This document shows positions 8,640-17,334 of a stretch of DNA of 64,000 nt, piece by piece (position 1 is the stretch's first letter; each line of letters begins with the position of its first letter). Below the pieces are notes generated by a model, which was not told the origin of the DNA, made no database searches, and saw only the letters and a list, made by a program, of their open reading frames with translations. The DNA lies in the NCBI RefSeq assembly GCF_025685395.1, contig NZ_JAGSYA010000004.1, positions 930,001 through 994,000 of the forward strand, written 5' to 3'. Origin of the DNA: Terriglobus tenax (GTDB taxonomy: Bacteria; Acidobacteriota; Terriglobia; Terriglobales; Acidobacteriaceae). The position numbers and the translations under genes were made by a program.

Positions 8640-8794
8640 CTAGATTATTTCTGCGTCTTAGATAGTGTACCGGCCGCTGATGTGGTAGTCTCAGAGGGTC
8701 GAAGATTTATCCGAATGATGCTTTAGACGTTCGGAAACAAGTTGCGTCACTGGCCTCCCGGCACGAACAGCAATGTTCGTGCCGTCTTTTTTTT
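8640..8794 (+). ncRNA. Putative short transcript ending at a strong terminator
   Basis: The flanking gene at 8085-8546 runs on the minus strand, yet a textbook plus-strand terminator lies at 8759-8794, so some plus-strand transcript must start between about 8547 and 8750. The interval holds a hairpin CCGAA ... TTCGG near 8711-8734 just before the terminator and no open frame with a ribosome-binding site. The 5' end is a guess. It may be a small RNA or an attenuated leader of the PCYCGC gene 41 bp downstream. I could not match it to 6S, SRP or RNase P RNA. Confidence 0.35.
8759..8794 (+). terminator. Strong intrinsic terminator without an obvious parent gene
   Basis: CGGCACGAACA at 8759-8769 pairs with 8774-8784 (11 bp, loop GCAA), followed by TC and eight T residues at 8787-8794. 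The minus strand lacks a T-tail, so it works only on plus-strand transcripts. Confidence 0.9.
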
Positions 8795-8835
8795 CTGTCG
8801 GACGTCCATATAGCCAGGACGGTTATCATTTCCCT

Positions 8836-9276
8836 ATGAAAAAGCGCTTTCTGGCTGCAGCTGGCATGGCTGCCCTGACCCTTGCTGCCTATGCTCAGTG
8901 GTCGAACCCCGCCAACGATATTCCCGCGTACAACGCTGCTCCACCCCGTGGAGTTCTGCCGCCGGTCATGGCTGGCAAGCAGCTGACGGGCGAGTATTTT
9001 TCTCATCCATACCAGGTGAAGACCTACCAGATGGCGGCCAAAATCTCCCCCGTGCTGCACCAGCTTCCCTGCTACTGCCGCTGCGACCGCTCCATGGGCC
9101 ACAACAGCCTGCATAGCTGCTTTGAGGGAACGCACGGCGCGGCCTGCTCCACCTGCATGAAGGAGGCAGCCTTTGCCTACCAGCAGACGAAGGCGGGAAA
9201 GACACCGGCGCAGATTCGCGCGGCAATTGAGCGCGGCGAGTGGATGAACCTGGACCTGGAGAAGGCCGGCCTCTGA
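8836..9276 (+). CDS. PCYCGC-motif secreted protein
   Basis: A 146-residue exported protein starting at the ATG before KKRFLAAAGMAALTLAAYAQ; an upstream start at 8773 would lie inside the terminator and is rejected. It holds LPCYCRCDRSMGHNSLHSCF near residues 75-94, then GAACSTCMKEA, matching the PCYCGC-motif family (PF13798 as I recall it) of small exported cysteine-rich proteins. The cysteines and His could bind metal or haem or form disulfides; the function is not established. The first motif reads PCYCRC rather than PCYCGC. It lies just upstream of ssrA, with a terminator between. Confidence 0.8.
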   Translation: MKKRFLAAAGMAALTLAAYAQWSNPANDIPAYNAAPPRGVLPPVMAGKQLTGEYFSHPYQVKTYQMAAKISPVLHQLPCYCRCDRSMGHNSLHSCFEGTHGAACSTCMKEAAFAYQQTKAGKTPAQIRAAIERGEWMNLDLEKAGL

Positions 9277-9311
9277 GTCCGGGGATGGTAGACTGGCATC
9301 AGATGTAAAGG

Positions 9312-9343
9312 AGCCAGCCGGAGCTCACTCCGGCTGGCTTTGC
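9312..9343 (+). terminator. Intrinsic terminator between the PCYCGC gene and ssrA
   Basis: AGCCAGCCGGAG at 9312-9323 pairs perfectly with 9328-9339 (12 bp, loop CTCA), followed by a short T-rich tail. It isolates ssrA from the gene upstream. Confidence 0.75.
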
Positions 9344-9381
9344 TGCCCTAAGGGGCTAGTTCAGGTTGTTCTTTGAGATGT

Positions 9382-9735
9382 GGGGGCGTCACGGTTTCGA
9401 CGGGATTGCGTGCGGCTGAGAGGCATGCCGGGGTGTGGACACCCGTAATCGCTCACAAAACTATAAGTGCCGAACCTCAATTCGCGCTTGCTGCTTAATT
9501 AACTAAGTAGCCGATTGCTTCCGCTTCGCCTACGGGCGGATACCAATCGTCGCACAGTAGGCTGGCTCCAAGGGCTCCGCCTGTGCCCGAGGAGTGAGAT
9601 CAATCAGGCTGGTGGCCGGCTCATCTTCGCCCGTTCTCAGGGCAGGCTACGAGACAAAGAGGAACGAGGAAAAGCATGAAAGCTCTCTGTCGGCTGTGAT
9701 TTCGGACGCGGGTTCGACTCCCGCCGCCTCCACCA
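9382..9735 (+). ncRNA. ssrA: tmRNA (transfer-messenger RNA)
   Basis: The 5' end GGGGGCGTCACGGTTTCGACGGG and the 3' end GGTTCGACTCCCGCCGCCTCC-ACCA fold into the tRNA-like domain: GGGGGCG pairs with CGCCTCC next to the discriminator A and an encoded CCA. The tag frame starts with resume codon GCC at 9469 and reads A-E-P-Q-F-A-L-A-A, stop TAA at 9496-9498. The hydrophobic ALAA end is the usual degron for ClpXP-type proteases. tmRNA with SmpB rescues stalled ribosomes. Length, about 354 nt, is normal for one-piece tmRNA. The 3' end borders the exopolysaccharide cluster; ssrA is a frequent integration site, but no integrase or duplicated 3' end was seen. Confidence 0.97.
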
Positions 9736-9872
9736 TTACTAAGCCAGTTTATTTTCTTGATTTGTGAAATCGCCTTCCTGGGGTATCCAGCGAAGCTCCT
9801 GAGTGCCCGTTCACAATCTGCCCGTCAGCACACTGCGCTGGGGCAATTCACCGTTAGGCATGCGGGCCCGCA

Positions 9873-11201
9873 TCACGAAGAGGGATGTGTTTTGAGGCTG
9901 GCATCCAGCAGCTTTGGCAAAAGCCATGCGGGCAATGCAATGCTTGCAATAAGGTAGGCCGCAGCCATGCCGGTTTCATGGAATCTAGGAACTAGCAAAA
10001 CTCCGCAGCCGATCATGATAATGTTCTCGGTTATCAGCAGCGAAGCTATACTCCATACCCGATCCAGGCCCATCAAAATCACGTAATGCAGGTGCGTCCA
10101 TACATTGCATACGAGGTAGGCTCCCAGAACGTAGATTAGTGAGCTTTGGCTATCAAGATCTACATGCCATATATGCTTTATTCCCCATGCTCCGCATGTA
10201 ATCAGCGCAAGTGCAAGAAGAGATGCTACCCCCATCAAAGAACGTCGAACTTTTTGTGTTGTTCTATGTATCCATCCGCTGTCCTGCCGTGCAGCAGCAT
10301 CAGTAAAAGCAGGCCACAGCGGCTGAGTCACGATTCCAACCACAGAAGCCACAAGGTCTACCGCACGATAGACCACCCCGAAAATAGCCGTCATCTCAGG
10401 GGTAGCGAATCTTGCCATGACATAGGTGCCTCCGTGCTGCTCAATCACAGCAGAGGCCTGAATGATCCAGAATGCCGTTCCCGTATGAACGATATGCTTC
10501 ATCGTCCTCTTGTTGATTTTGGAAAAGCCGCCTGCAAGGTATGGCCGTCGCCAAAGTAACATCACCAAATTGATGAGACGGCCAGCACCGGGAAGCAAAT
10601 ACAGCGTCAACAAGACCTGCACAATCGTGACGTGATGTCTGGAGATAACGAAGAGTACAAGCGCACTGGCCAGATAGCTTCCGCACACGCCGAAGTTGGT
10701 TTGAACCTGCTCTTGGTATCCGCTGAGCGCGGAATCGATTACGCCCATCATTCCCAGGAAAACGACAATCAGAGCGACGTAAGCCCCGGTATGCACGACT
10801 ACGTCCTGATCGACCGAGAACGATGCTCCGAACAGGCTACCCACCGGAATGAACCGGGTCACCGCAAGCACCCCGATTCCTGCGAACAGGGAGATCACCA
10901 TGGCAAAGATCAGGGCCGAGGCAAAAGCACTGGCTTCAGCACTGTGATCTTCTTCAGCATTCGATTTAGCGATTGACTGTGAAAGCGCGGGACCAGCACC
11001 CAACTGAGTGAGCGTAATGGTCGATAAAATTGCGGACAGAAGCAGGAACAGCGCATAATCATGCGGCCCAAGAGCATGGTAAACAAGCGGTATGGCTAGT
11101 CCCTGCAAGAGAGCGCCAGCTATCTTGCTGGCGCCGCGGCTCCACATTGCCAGCCGTAAAAGCCTCGAGCGTCGGATTGAAGCGCTGTGTTGCATTGGCA
11201 T
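9873..11201 (-). CDS. Polysaccharide flippase (Wzx/MATE-like, MVF superfamily)
   Basis: A 442-residue inner-membrane protein with about 12-14 hydrophobic segments, which should flip undecaprenyl-linked repeat units. The N-terminal signature WSRGASKIAGALLQGLAIPL followed by LGPHDYALFLLLSAILS and LTQLGAGPALSQSIAKSNA is typical of Wzx/RfbX-type transporters. ATGs at 11201 and 11195 are both possible. It lies downstream of the chain-length gene on the same strand. The 137-bp interval to ssrA shows no gene. Its repeat-unit specificity cannot be read. Confidence 0.85.
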   Translation of the reverse strand: MPMQHSASIRRSRLLRLAMWSRGASKIAGALLQGLAIPLVYHALGPHDYALFLLLSAILSTITLTQLGAGPALSQSIAKSNAEEDHSAEASAFASALIFAMVISLFAGIGVLAVTRFIPVGSLFGASFSVDQDVVVHTGAYVALIVVFLGMMGVIDSALSGYQEQVQTNFGVCGSYLASALVLFVISRHHVTIVQVLLTLYLLPGAGRLINLVMLLWRRPYLAGGFSKINKRTMKHIVHTGTAFWIIQASAVIEQHGGTYVMARFATPEMTAIFGVVYRAVDLVASVVGIVTQPLWPAFTDAAARQDSGWIHRTTQKVRRSLMGVASLLALALITCGAWGIKHIWHVDLDSQSSLIYVLGAYLVCNVWTHLHYVILMGLDRVWSIASLLITENIIMIGCGVLLVPRFHETGMAAAYLIASIALPAWLLPKLLDASLKTHPSS

Positions 11202-11273
11202 AGATAGGAAACGTTACGTGGCCACTTGTGGGAGTTGTGGTCAACGATGTCTCATGCGCTGCATTTGGAACGG

Positions 11274-12557
11274 CTATTCGCCGTAAAGGTATTGAGTTGC
11301 CCAAGCTTCATGACGCGAGCCGTCAATGACGTTCTTCTGCAAAGCAGAGGCATGTTCGGGGGCAAGCAGGTACGGCAGACAGATTGCGAGAAACAAGACC
11401 GTCGCCACAGGAGCTGTTGCGCGGTCTTTGAAGTGGAAGTACACCGCTGATGCAAGGAGACCCAAGATAAAAGCGGATAGAACCATAATCACACGTGGCG
11501 GTCCCGACTTGAGTTCAGGAGTAAAAGCGCGGTCTACAATCTGCGGAGAAGGGCCTTCTTTTGCTTCGTCAAGTCTGGCCGTCTCATATTGCCGGGCGAG
11601 TATCTCAAACATCGTCTCGTGGTATCGGACGTCTCTCTGTTTCCGAATATATTCAAGAGAAGCCTCGGGGACCTTCTTTGTCGTAAGATCCTCATCCGCT
11701 CCACCGCCCTGCTGGAGACGGCCAAGCTGAGCATTCAAACTGGCAATCTCTGAACGGAGCCGAATCACATCCATATTCTGCTCGGTCGAAGCCTGCAGAA
11801 GAGCCGCAAGCTGTGTTGTACGGCTCGTGATGAGAGCCCGGAGATTGGCAATCGTCTGGAAATGCATCTGAGCCTGGCTGCCAGGAACGACCAACCCGGT
11901 CTTTTCTTCGCTCTTTTTCAGCTCTACGTCCGCAGTAGCAAGTGCCTCTTTTTCCGCGGCAAGCCTCTCTTCGTAGAAACGGCGCCTCTGAGCACCTTCC
12001 GTGATGGCCAGCCTGGTAGAAAGGGCCTCAAGCTGGTCGAGGTAGGCATTGGCCAGGTCACGAGCTCGTACACGATCATTGTCTGTAACGCTGAGAGTTA
12101 CGATCGTGTCCTTCAAACCCACATCAATCACGGTTCTTTTAGCGAGCCGCACCATGGCCTGAGTTTTGGTCTTGGTGTGATACACGGTCATGAGGTGGAA
12201 CTGGTCCACCAGATTGCCTTGTACCGAGCTGCTTTTTAAAAGCCCCGCATACACATCCCCTGAAGTTTTTACACCACCCCCCAGTAACGCCATTCCCCCA
12301 AGAGAATTAAGCTGGCTGGCCAGCCCGGAAGACGATGACGAGGGGGGGGGGAGGAAAGAGACTTTAGCGGTGAATTCATTGGGCAGAAAGAATACCAACA
12401 CAAGAACAAGAAGGGCACTGACGCTCGCAAAACAGAAGATGGCTAACCTGTGCCGCCAAAGCCTTCTTGAGACCGTGGTAAGGTCGATCCCCTTCTCTTC
12501 TTCAGAGATCTGCCGCGATGAGGAATTCAGCAAATTACTTGCGATTGGCTCCACCAT
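11274..12557 (-). CDS. Polysaccharide chain-length determinant (Wzz/GumC-like), with a C10 tract
   Basis: A 427-residue polysaccharide co-polymerase. Order: short N-terminal tail (GIDLTTVSRRLWRHR), TM1 about 40-60, a large periplasmic coiled-coil region (for example RRRFYEERLAAEKEALATAD, then LRSEIASLNAQLGRL), TM2 (VIMVLSAFILGLLASAVYF) and an unusual further C-terminal hydrophobic segment with a short tail. No Walker kinase domain is attached. The start at 12557 is chosen over a longer frame; AAGGAG lies about 15 bp upstream. A run of ten C on the coding strand (12342-12351 in plus coordinates) encodes LPPP just after TM1, so slippage would switch the protein off. It likely forms an operon with the flippase 72 bp downstream. 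Confidence 0.85.
   Translation of the reverse strand: MVEPIASNLLNSSSRQISEEEKGIDLTTVSRRLWRHRLAIFCFASVSALLVLVLVFFLPNEFTAKVSFLPPPSSSSSGLASQLNSLGGMALLGGGVKTSGDVYAGLLKSSSVQGNLVDQFHLMTVYHTKTKTQAMVRLAKRTVIDVGLKDTIVTLSVTDNDRVRARDLANAYLDQLEALSTRLAITEGAQRRRFYEERLAAEKEALATADVELKKSEEKTGLVVPGSQAQMHFQTIANLRALITSRTTQLAALLQASTEQNMDVIRLRSEIASLNAQLGRLQQGGGADEDLTTKKVPEASLEYIRKQRDVRYHETMFEILARQYETARLDEAKEGPSPQIVDRAFTPELKSGPPRVIMVLSAFILGLLASAVYFHFKDRATAPVATVLFLAICLPYLLAPEHASALQKNVIDGSRHEAWATQYLYGE
12342..12351. repeat. Homopolymer G10/C10 tract inside the chain-length gene
   Basis: Ten consecutive G on the plus strand fall within the coding region after TM1. Tracts of this length are prone to slipped-strand mispairing, and a one-base change would shift the frame for the remaining three quarters of the protein. 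Confidence 0.9.
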
Positions 12558-12661
12558 ATCGATGGTACACGTCTCCTTCCATAGGATAAACGCAAGCAAA
12601 CAGGAATGTCTCATGCCGGAGTGTACGGCGCTCTCAAACCATACACTGGTGCGCAGGCACG

Positions 12662-14065
12662 ATGCCTCGGCTTTCTAGGCGGTCACCTGGGAATCACTAT
12701 AAGATTAGGTGCGTGACAGGTCTCGAACAAGGCGTTGCGGTGCCCCCTTCGTCCGGTTCGTTGAAGTGGCATGATGCCACATATGTATTTTTATTGATGC
12801 TTCTTCTGCCGATGGACTGGTTTGCGCCTACAGGAGCACTTTTGCGCGAGTTTGGCGCTAAGCCAGCCGTTCCCTTGATGGTTCTGGCAAGTCTTGCATT
12901 AATTGCAAAAGCTCCGGGCTACTATTTACGACTGACACCATCAGAGACACGTATCGCCCGTCCGCTTGCCGTGACTCTCCTTCTGGGCAGCGCTGCGTTT
13001 TTTCTGAACATGCTTCTGCGATGGTCAGCGTTTGGCCGGGAAAAGAACCCTGCCGTGCAGTTTGTAGGACAGGGCGGGCTGTACGCTGCTTTTTTGCTGG
13101 TTGTTGTGGTACACCAACGTTATTTTCAAGTAGAAGCCAGACGAAAGCTGGCCATGCGGATGCTCGCACCAGTGGCTTTAGTTTATCTAGCTGCCGTTTT
13201 TGCCGATGCCCTTGGACTGCTCAGCCACTCGCATGGCCTGCTTGCCTTATTCCGCTCGGAGGCGGGGTACGACGATGTCCGGCCGGCTGGCCTGTTGAGC
13301 GAACCTTCTTATTTTGGAGCGTTTGCGGGGATGTATGGCACACCTCTTATGTTCGTACGCATGGGACGCAAGAGATGGCCTTACGTTACTCTAGGGATCC
13401 TTCTCTTTTTGGCCAGCCTTCTCATTCGAGCAAAGACGTTTCTTCCGGTCATTGCGGCTCAGTTCCTCGTATTGCTGCTCTGCCGCAAACGTCCTGGCAA
13501 GTCGCGGCTTATTCCGGCTACGATTGGTCTTGTTGCGCTTGTTCTTATTGCCATGTTCCTGGTTGTCAGCAACTCGGCGCTGGATCTGCAGGAGAACCTG
13601 AGCAGCGCAATGCGCTTCGGGTCGGCGCTGCTGTGTCTGCGAGCAAGTCTTGCGGGATATGGGCTAACCGGTATTGGGTTCGGGCAGTTCCATTTTTTTT
13701 ACCGGCCAGAGTTCGCGCCCTCGTTTCTGATGAACTCTTACGAGGCCCTGAGTTCGATGGCTCCAGGCGCTGCTTCGCGTGCATCAGCCTTCAATCTGTA
13801 CGCAAGGATTCTGCTGGAAGCAGGAGTTGGGGGATTGGCTACCTTTCTGCTAGCCATGTACCGGGTTATCAAAGAGGCTCGTATTGGTTGGTCTTTTCAG
13901 GCAGAGTTTGGCATACTGATCGTCGTTGGAAGCCTTGGATTCTTGCTAACTCAGGATTCACTCTTCCTCCCCTCGCTTGCGATGGGAGTAGCGTTTCTTT
14001 CCGGGTTACGAGCATCTCTGCAAATACCCCAGCCTGATATTTTGCCTAACCAAGCGACTCGATGA
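12662..14065 (+). CDS. O-antigen/exopolysaccharide polymerase or ligase (Wzy/WaaL-like)
   Basis: An inner-membrane protein of up to 467 residues with about 10-12 hydrophobic segments and a large loop holding RPAGLLSEPSYFGAFAGMYG, a pattern common in Wzy-type polymerases. It should join lipid-linked repeat units in the periplasm. The start is uncertain: ATG at 12662, or GTG at 12713, which lies just after a TATAAG box (12698-12703) and could be leaderless. Eight T in a row at 13693-13700 encode part of HFF. It begins the plus-strand trio with two glycosyltransferases and diverges from the chain-length gene. Confidence 0.8.
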   Translation: MPRLSRRSPGNHYKIRCVTGLEQGVAVPPSSGSLKWHDATYVFLLMLLLPMDWFAPTGALLREFGAKPAVPLMVLASLALIAKAPGYYLRLTPSETRIARPLAVTLLLGSAAFFLNMLLRWSAFGREKNPAVQFVGQGGLYAAFLLVVVVHQRYFQVEARRKLAMRMLAPVALVYLAAVFADALGLLSHSHGLLALFRSEAGYDDVRPAGLLSEPSYFGAFAGMYGTPLMFVRMGRKRWPYVTLGILLFLASLLIRAKTFLPVIAAQFLVLLLCRKRPGKSRLIPATIGLVALVLIAMFLVVSNSALDLQENLSSAMRFGSALLCLRASLAGYGLTGIGFGQFHFFYRPEFAPSFLMNSYEALSSMAPGAASRASAFNLYARILLEAGVGGLATFLLAMYRVIKEARIGWSFQAEFGILIVVGSLGFLLTQDSLFLPSLAMGVAFLSGLRASLQIPQPDILPNQATR

Positions 14066-14077
14066 GAGGGAGTTTCT

Positions 14078-14863
14078 TTGACCCAAGCTGTTGAAATAAA
14101 CCCAGTGGATACAAGTCCTCTATTTTCTATAGTGACGATTAACTGGAACAACAGAAGTGGCCTGGCAAGGACTGCGCGTAGCATCGAAGCCCAGAGTTCG
14201 CGCGATTTTGAATGGATCATAATCGATGGGGGCTCCAACGATGGAACCGTTGAAGATCTTCCTGGGTACACGCAAGCTTCTTTCTGGATGAGTGAACCGG
14301 ACAAAGGTATCGCGGATGCGTGGAACAAAGGTATCCGTAGAGCCAAAGGCCGCCACCTGATGCTGCTAAATTCCGGCGATACGGTTGATCCTGAGTGTCT
14401 GGCTGTCCTGCAGAAGTATGTTTCCGATGACCGTATAACCTGTTGCCACGCTCGGCTCAGCACAGAAGCCGGTGACATCACTGGCGTCTTTAAGGCTCGC
14501 CCGGAGAGTCTGTGGCGCGGGATGCACCTGCCTCATAATTGGGCCATTGTCCCGCTTCATTTCTACGACGACCAGGAATTGGGACTGTACCAGTTACTCC
14601 CAAACAGCATGGACTACGAGTGGTTCCACCGGTATTACAAACGGTTTGGGAAAACAGGATTTTATGTGGTAGACCAGGTGCTGGGAACTTACTATTTGGG
14701 TGGCCACAGCGATGCAGCTTTTCTAAAGAGTTTTCGTTCCAACAAGAGAATTCAGCGTGAAAATGGAATGTCCAGTTTTATCGCAACGCTTTTGTGCTGG
14801 GGTTACATCACAAAGCACTGGCTCGTCCATCGTTTGATTCCACAGATCAAACGCTCTCACTAA
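14078..14863 (+). CDS. Family 2 glycosyltransferase
   Basis: A 261-residue cytosolic GT-A enzyme. It starts with TTG, supported by GAGGGAG about 6 bp upstream. The nucleotide-sugar fold is visible in FSIVTINWNNRSGLARTARSI, IIDGGSNDGTVE and the metal-binding region LMLLNSGDTVDPE (an SGD variant of DxD). The motif WMSEPDKGIADAWNKGI is typical of colanic-acid and exopolysaccharide transferases of the WcaA/WcaE type. Only 12 bp separate it from the polymerase gene and 16 bp from the next transferase, so the three are one operon. Sugar donor unknown. Confidence 0.9.
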   Translation: MTQAVEINPVDTSPLFSIVTINWNNRSGLARTARSIEAQSSRDFEWIIIDGGSNDGTVEDLPGYTQASFWMSEPDKGIADAWNKGIRRAKGRHLMLLNSGDTVDPECLAVLQKYVSDDRITCCHARLSTEAGDITGVFKARPESLWRGMHLPHNWAIVPLHFYDDQELGLYQLLPNSMDYEWFHRYYKRFGKTGFYVVDQVLGTYYLGGHSDAAFLKSFRSNKRIQRENGMSSFIATLLCWGYITKHWLVHRLIPQIKRSH

Positions 14864-14879
14864 AGGGCAGACGTGCACT

Positions 14880-16007
14880 ATGAAGAACTCCTCTCAGGAG
14901 TGGACGGTATCCTTTCTTTTGCCAACTCTTCGGGTCGGCGGCGGAGTACGGGAAGCCATAAAACTTGCGAAAGATCTTCAGGACCGCGGTTGCGCTGTTC
15001 AGATCATCACCATGTGGTCACACCCTGCTGAGGGGGCAGCCACTGGCCTGCCTGTATTACATTTGCTTCCGTCTATGCCTACGAAGGCGGGCGCATGGAA
15101 AGACCTGCCGCGCATTGCATATCTTTTACGGAAGCACTTAAGACGTCGCACAGGAACGGCGAACCGCCGCAATATTTTATTCGCGACACATTTCTCGACG
15201 CTTCCATTTTTGTTCTTTGTCGCCAACCGAACCCGCTACGTGTTTGTTCAAGACCTTGAATGGACTTTTGTGGCGAGGGGCTGGAAGCAGCATCTGCTAA
15301 AAAGCGCGATACTGTTTTTTTATCGCTATACATCTCTGGTAGTCGCAAACCAATACCTCAAGAAAAAGCTTCAGGAAATCGGGCTCCTCCCCTTGTGTGA
15401 GACGGCAATCTGGGCCTTATCCGATTTTTCCAGCAAAGCCCCCAATGTGGGCAGGTCCTTTGATTTCGTGATGGTTCTGCGAGATGGGGCGCATAAGCGG
15501 CTCGATCTCTATATGAGTCTGCTTGCCCTTCTGCGCACATGTGGTTCTATACGGACAGCTTGTATTACGCCGGACGAAAACATCGCCACAATGGCGGCCC
15601 CTTTGACCGATCGGATTCTGCTGAGACCTTCTGTGGAGGAGATGCGGGATCTGTACTCCGACACGAAAGTTTTTCTATTGCTGAGCGATCACGAGGGATT
15701 TGCTCTTCCTCCACTGGAAGCAATGGCCTCTGGCTGCGTACCTCTTTGCCGCGATTGCGGAGGGGTGTCCGCCTATATGCAAGGAATTCTCGCGAACAAC
15801 ATCGTGCCGCTTTCTCATAATCTAGACCAGATTGCCGAGAGAGCATGCGCCTTAGCCGGAGATGAACTACTCCTGAGCCAATTGTCCTGCGCAGCGCGAA
15901 ATGAGTTCGAAGCCGGCCTTCTCCGATCGCAGGAAACGCGAGCGGAAAGCTTAACCATGCTGGCGCAAATTTTCTCGGACCCAGAGCCTAACGGGGAGCC
16001 CCTGTAG
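14880..16007 (+). CDS. GT-B glycosyltransferase (family 4-like)
   Basis: A 375-residue enzyme with the acceptor-binding loop SFLLPTLRVGGGVREAIKLAKDL at the N-terminus and the C-terminal donor-binding stretch DHEGFALPPLEAMASGCVPLC, the E-x7-E motif of retaining GT4 enzymes. The middle segment (TRYVFVQDLEWTFV) is seen in rhamnosyl-type transferases with a bulky acceptor. The 3' end lies 33 bp from the convergent glycosyltransferase gene. It would add one sugar to the lipid-linked repeat unit on the cytosolic side. Confidence 0.87.
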   Translation: MKNSSQEWTVSFLLPTLRVGGGVREAIKLAKDLQDRGCAVQIITMWSHPAEGAATGLPVLHLLPSMPTKAGAWKDLPRIAYLLRKHLRRRTGTANRRNILFATHFSTLPFLFFVANRTRYVFVQDLEWTFVARGWKQHLLKSAILFFYRYTSLVVANQYLKKKLQEIGLLPLCETAIWALSDFSSKAPNVGRSFDFVMVLRDGAHKRLDLYMSLLALLRTCGSIRTACITPDENIATMAAPLTDRILLRPSVEEMRDLYSDTKVFLLLSDHEGFALPPLEAMASGCVPLCRDCGGVSAYMQGILANNIVPLSHNLDQIAERACALAGDELLLSQLSCAARNEFEAGLLRSQETRAESLTMLAQIFSDPEPNGEPL

Positions 16008-16040
16008 CAGAAGTTCCATTACTGCAGGCAAGTCGCAGGT

Positions 16041-17333
16041 TCACGCAAGCATACGCGTATAGATAGACCGTAGGACGCGGCCATAGTCCGCCCACGTGTA
16101 CTCTTGCGCAATCGTGTTAGCCCCATTCCTGCCGAGGCGTGCACGTTCCTCAACGGAGCCTGCAAGCCGGGCAATCTCCGCTGCGAGAGTCTGCGCATCG
16201 TTCACCGGAGTATAGACAACGGAGCTTCCATGCTGGAGAGGAAGACCGCAGTTCTCTGTTGTAATGACTGGCATTCCTGCGGCGGCAGCTTCCATGGCCG
16301 AACGGGAGCAACCCTCAGCCAGTGTTGGAAAAACGAATAGATCAGAAGATGCCAACAAGGGAAAAAGAGATTCAGGCGCGGCAAACGGTGTATGCCGCAA
16401 AAAGACCGAATCTCCCTCCTCAATCCAGACTGCACCGTCCGTTATATTACCCACAATATGCAGTTCTGCATCCACTCCGCTTGCCCGCAGGATACGCATT
16501 GCCTCCAGAAGAGAACGCGCCCCCTTCCGAAGTGAAAAGCTACCGGTAAACAAAACCTTCAGTCTGCCTTCAATTTCGTACTTCTGCTTCAAACCAAAGT
16601 AGCTCTCCCGGACTCCAAGATATCCAACGTCGATGCGGTCTTGATCGTACCCCTGCTCAATGAAGGTACGCCGTACGAAGTGCGAGTTAACCAGTAGTCG
16701 GTCCGCATCCATACAATCTTCAAGCACAATCTTCCAAAGGCCTGCTTTGCGAAATTCTTCAGGTGGAAGCTTCGCTCGTTCATACTCGGGCCGTAGAAGC
16801 TCCTCCATCGCATACGGATGCGCAATGGAGTGGTCAACAAGGATTTTCATCCCTTCGAAACGTGCTCGTGCGATTGCACCTCCGCGGCCTGCTCCGCTGC
16901 GGACATGAAAAATATCCGCACCATGAAGATGCTTCCGGCTCGCACGTCCGGCAAGAATGAATGCCTGCCCCCAGGAAGCCATCGGATCCAGAAGCTTCAG
17001 CTTTGTCCCGACCTGGAGAAGACCGCCAGCCACTTCAGGCCAGATAACCTCAATATTCTTCAGACCAGGTCGTGCGACGGCCCGTAGGCGCAGGCGATTA
17101 AAAAGAGAGTTTTCTCCGATAAGTTTCCCGAGTGCATCCACCCAGAAACGGTCCCTCTCACGCGGAATCCAGCCTGTAATAAAGCCAACGTCTACGTTTG
17201 CGGAGGCGGCTGCAAGTGCGGTGTCATTGAAGTGAAGCTTCCCCGCTCCCGAGGAGATAAGGACTTTCATGGAAGCATCAGTGTACGACATAATTCGAGA
17301 CTGTAGACGTGCTCCACCAGTTGCTGAACTCAT
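16041..17333 (-). CDS. Family 4 glycosyltransferase
   Basis: A 430-residue GT-B enzyme; a second in-frame Met (MKVLISSGAGKLHFND) about 22 residues in is an equally good start and fits the family better. The N-terminal domain contains DIFHVRSGAGRGGAIARARF and the C-terminal domain has LKVLFTGSFSLRKGARSLLEA and the E-x7-E motif in EGCSRSAMEAAAAGMPVI. The gene follows the Wzi-like gene with its ATG only 1 bp past the upstream TAA, so translation is coupled. It is the third transferase of the cluster. No priming phosphoglycosyl transferase is present here. Confidence 0.9.
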   Translation of the reverse strand: MSSATGGARLQSRIMSYTDASMKVLISSGAGKLHFNDTALAAASANVDVGFITGWIPRERDRFWVDALGKLIGENSLFNRLRLRAVARPGLKNIEVIWPEVAGGLLQVGTKLKLLDPMASWGQAFILAGRASRKHLHGADIFHVRSGAGRGGAIARARFEGMKILVDHSIAHPYAMEELLRPEYERAKLPPEEFRKAGLWKIVLEDCMDADRLLVNSHFVRRTFIEQGYDQDRIDVGYLGVRESYFGLKQKYEIEGRLKVLFTGSFSLRKGARSLLEAMRILRASGVDAELHIVGNITDGAVWIEEGDSVFLRHTPFAAPESLFPLLASSDLFVFPTLAEGCSRSAMEAAAAGMPVITTENCGLPLQHGSSVVYTPVNDAQTLAAEIARLAGSVEERARLGRNGANTIAQEYTWADYGRVLRSIYTRMLA

Positions 17334-17334
17334 G

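Noticed and set aside
9700-9872. Attachment site (duplicated ssrA 3' end) or integrase next to tmRNA
   Set aside because: No second copy of GGTTCGACTCCCG and no integrase gene found in the window.
11205-11220. GGAAACGTTACG between flippase and chain-length genes as a further LacI operator
   Set aside because: The right half does not match the TTC arm of the pectin-locus sites, and the context is unrelated.
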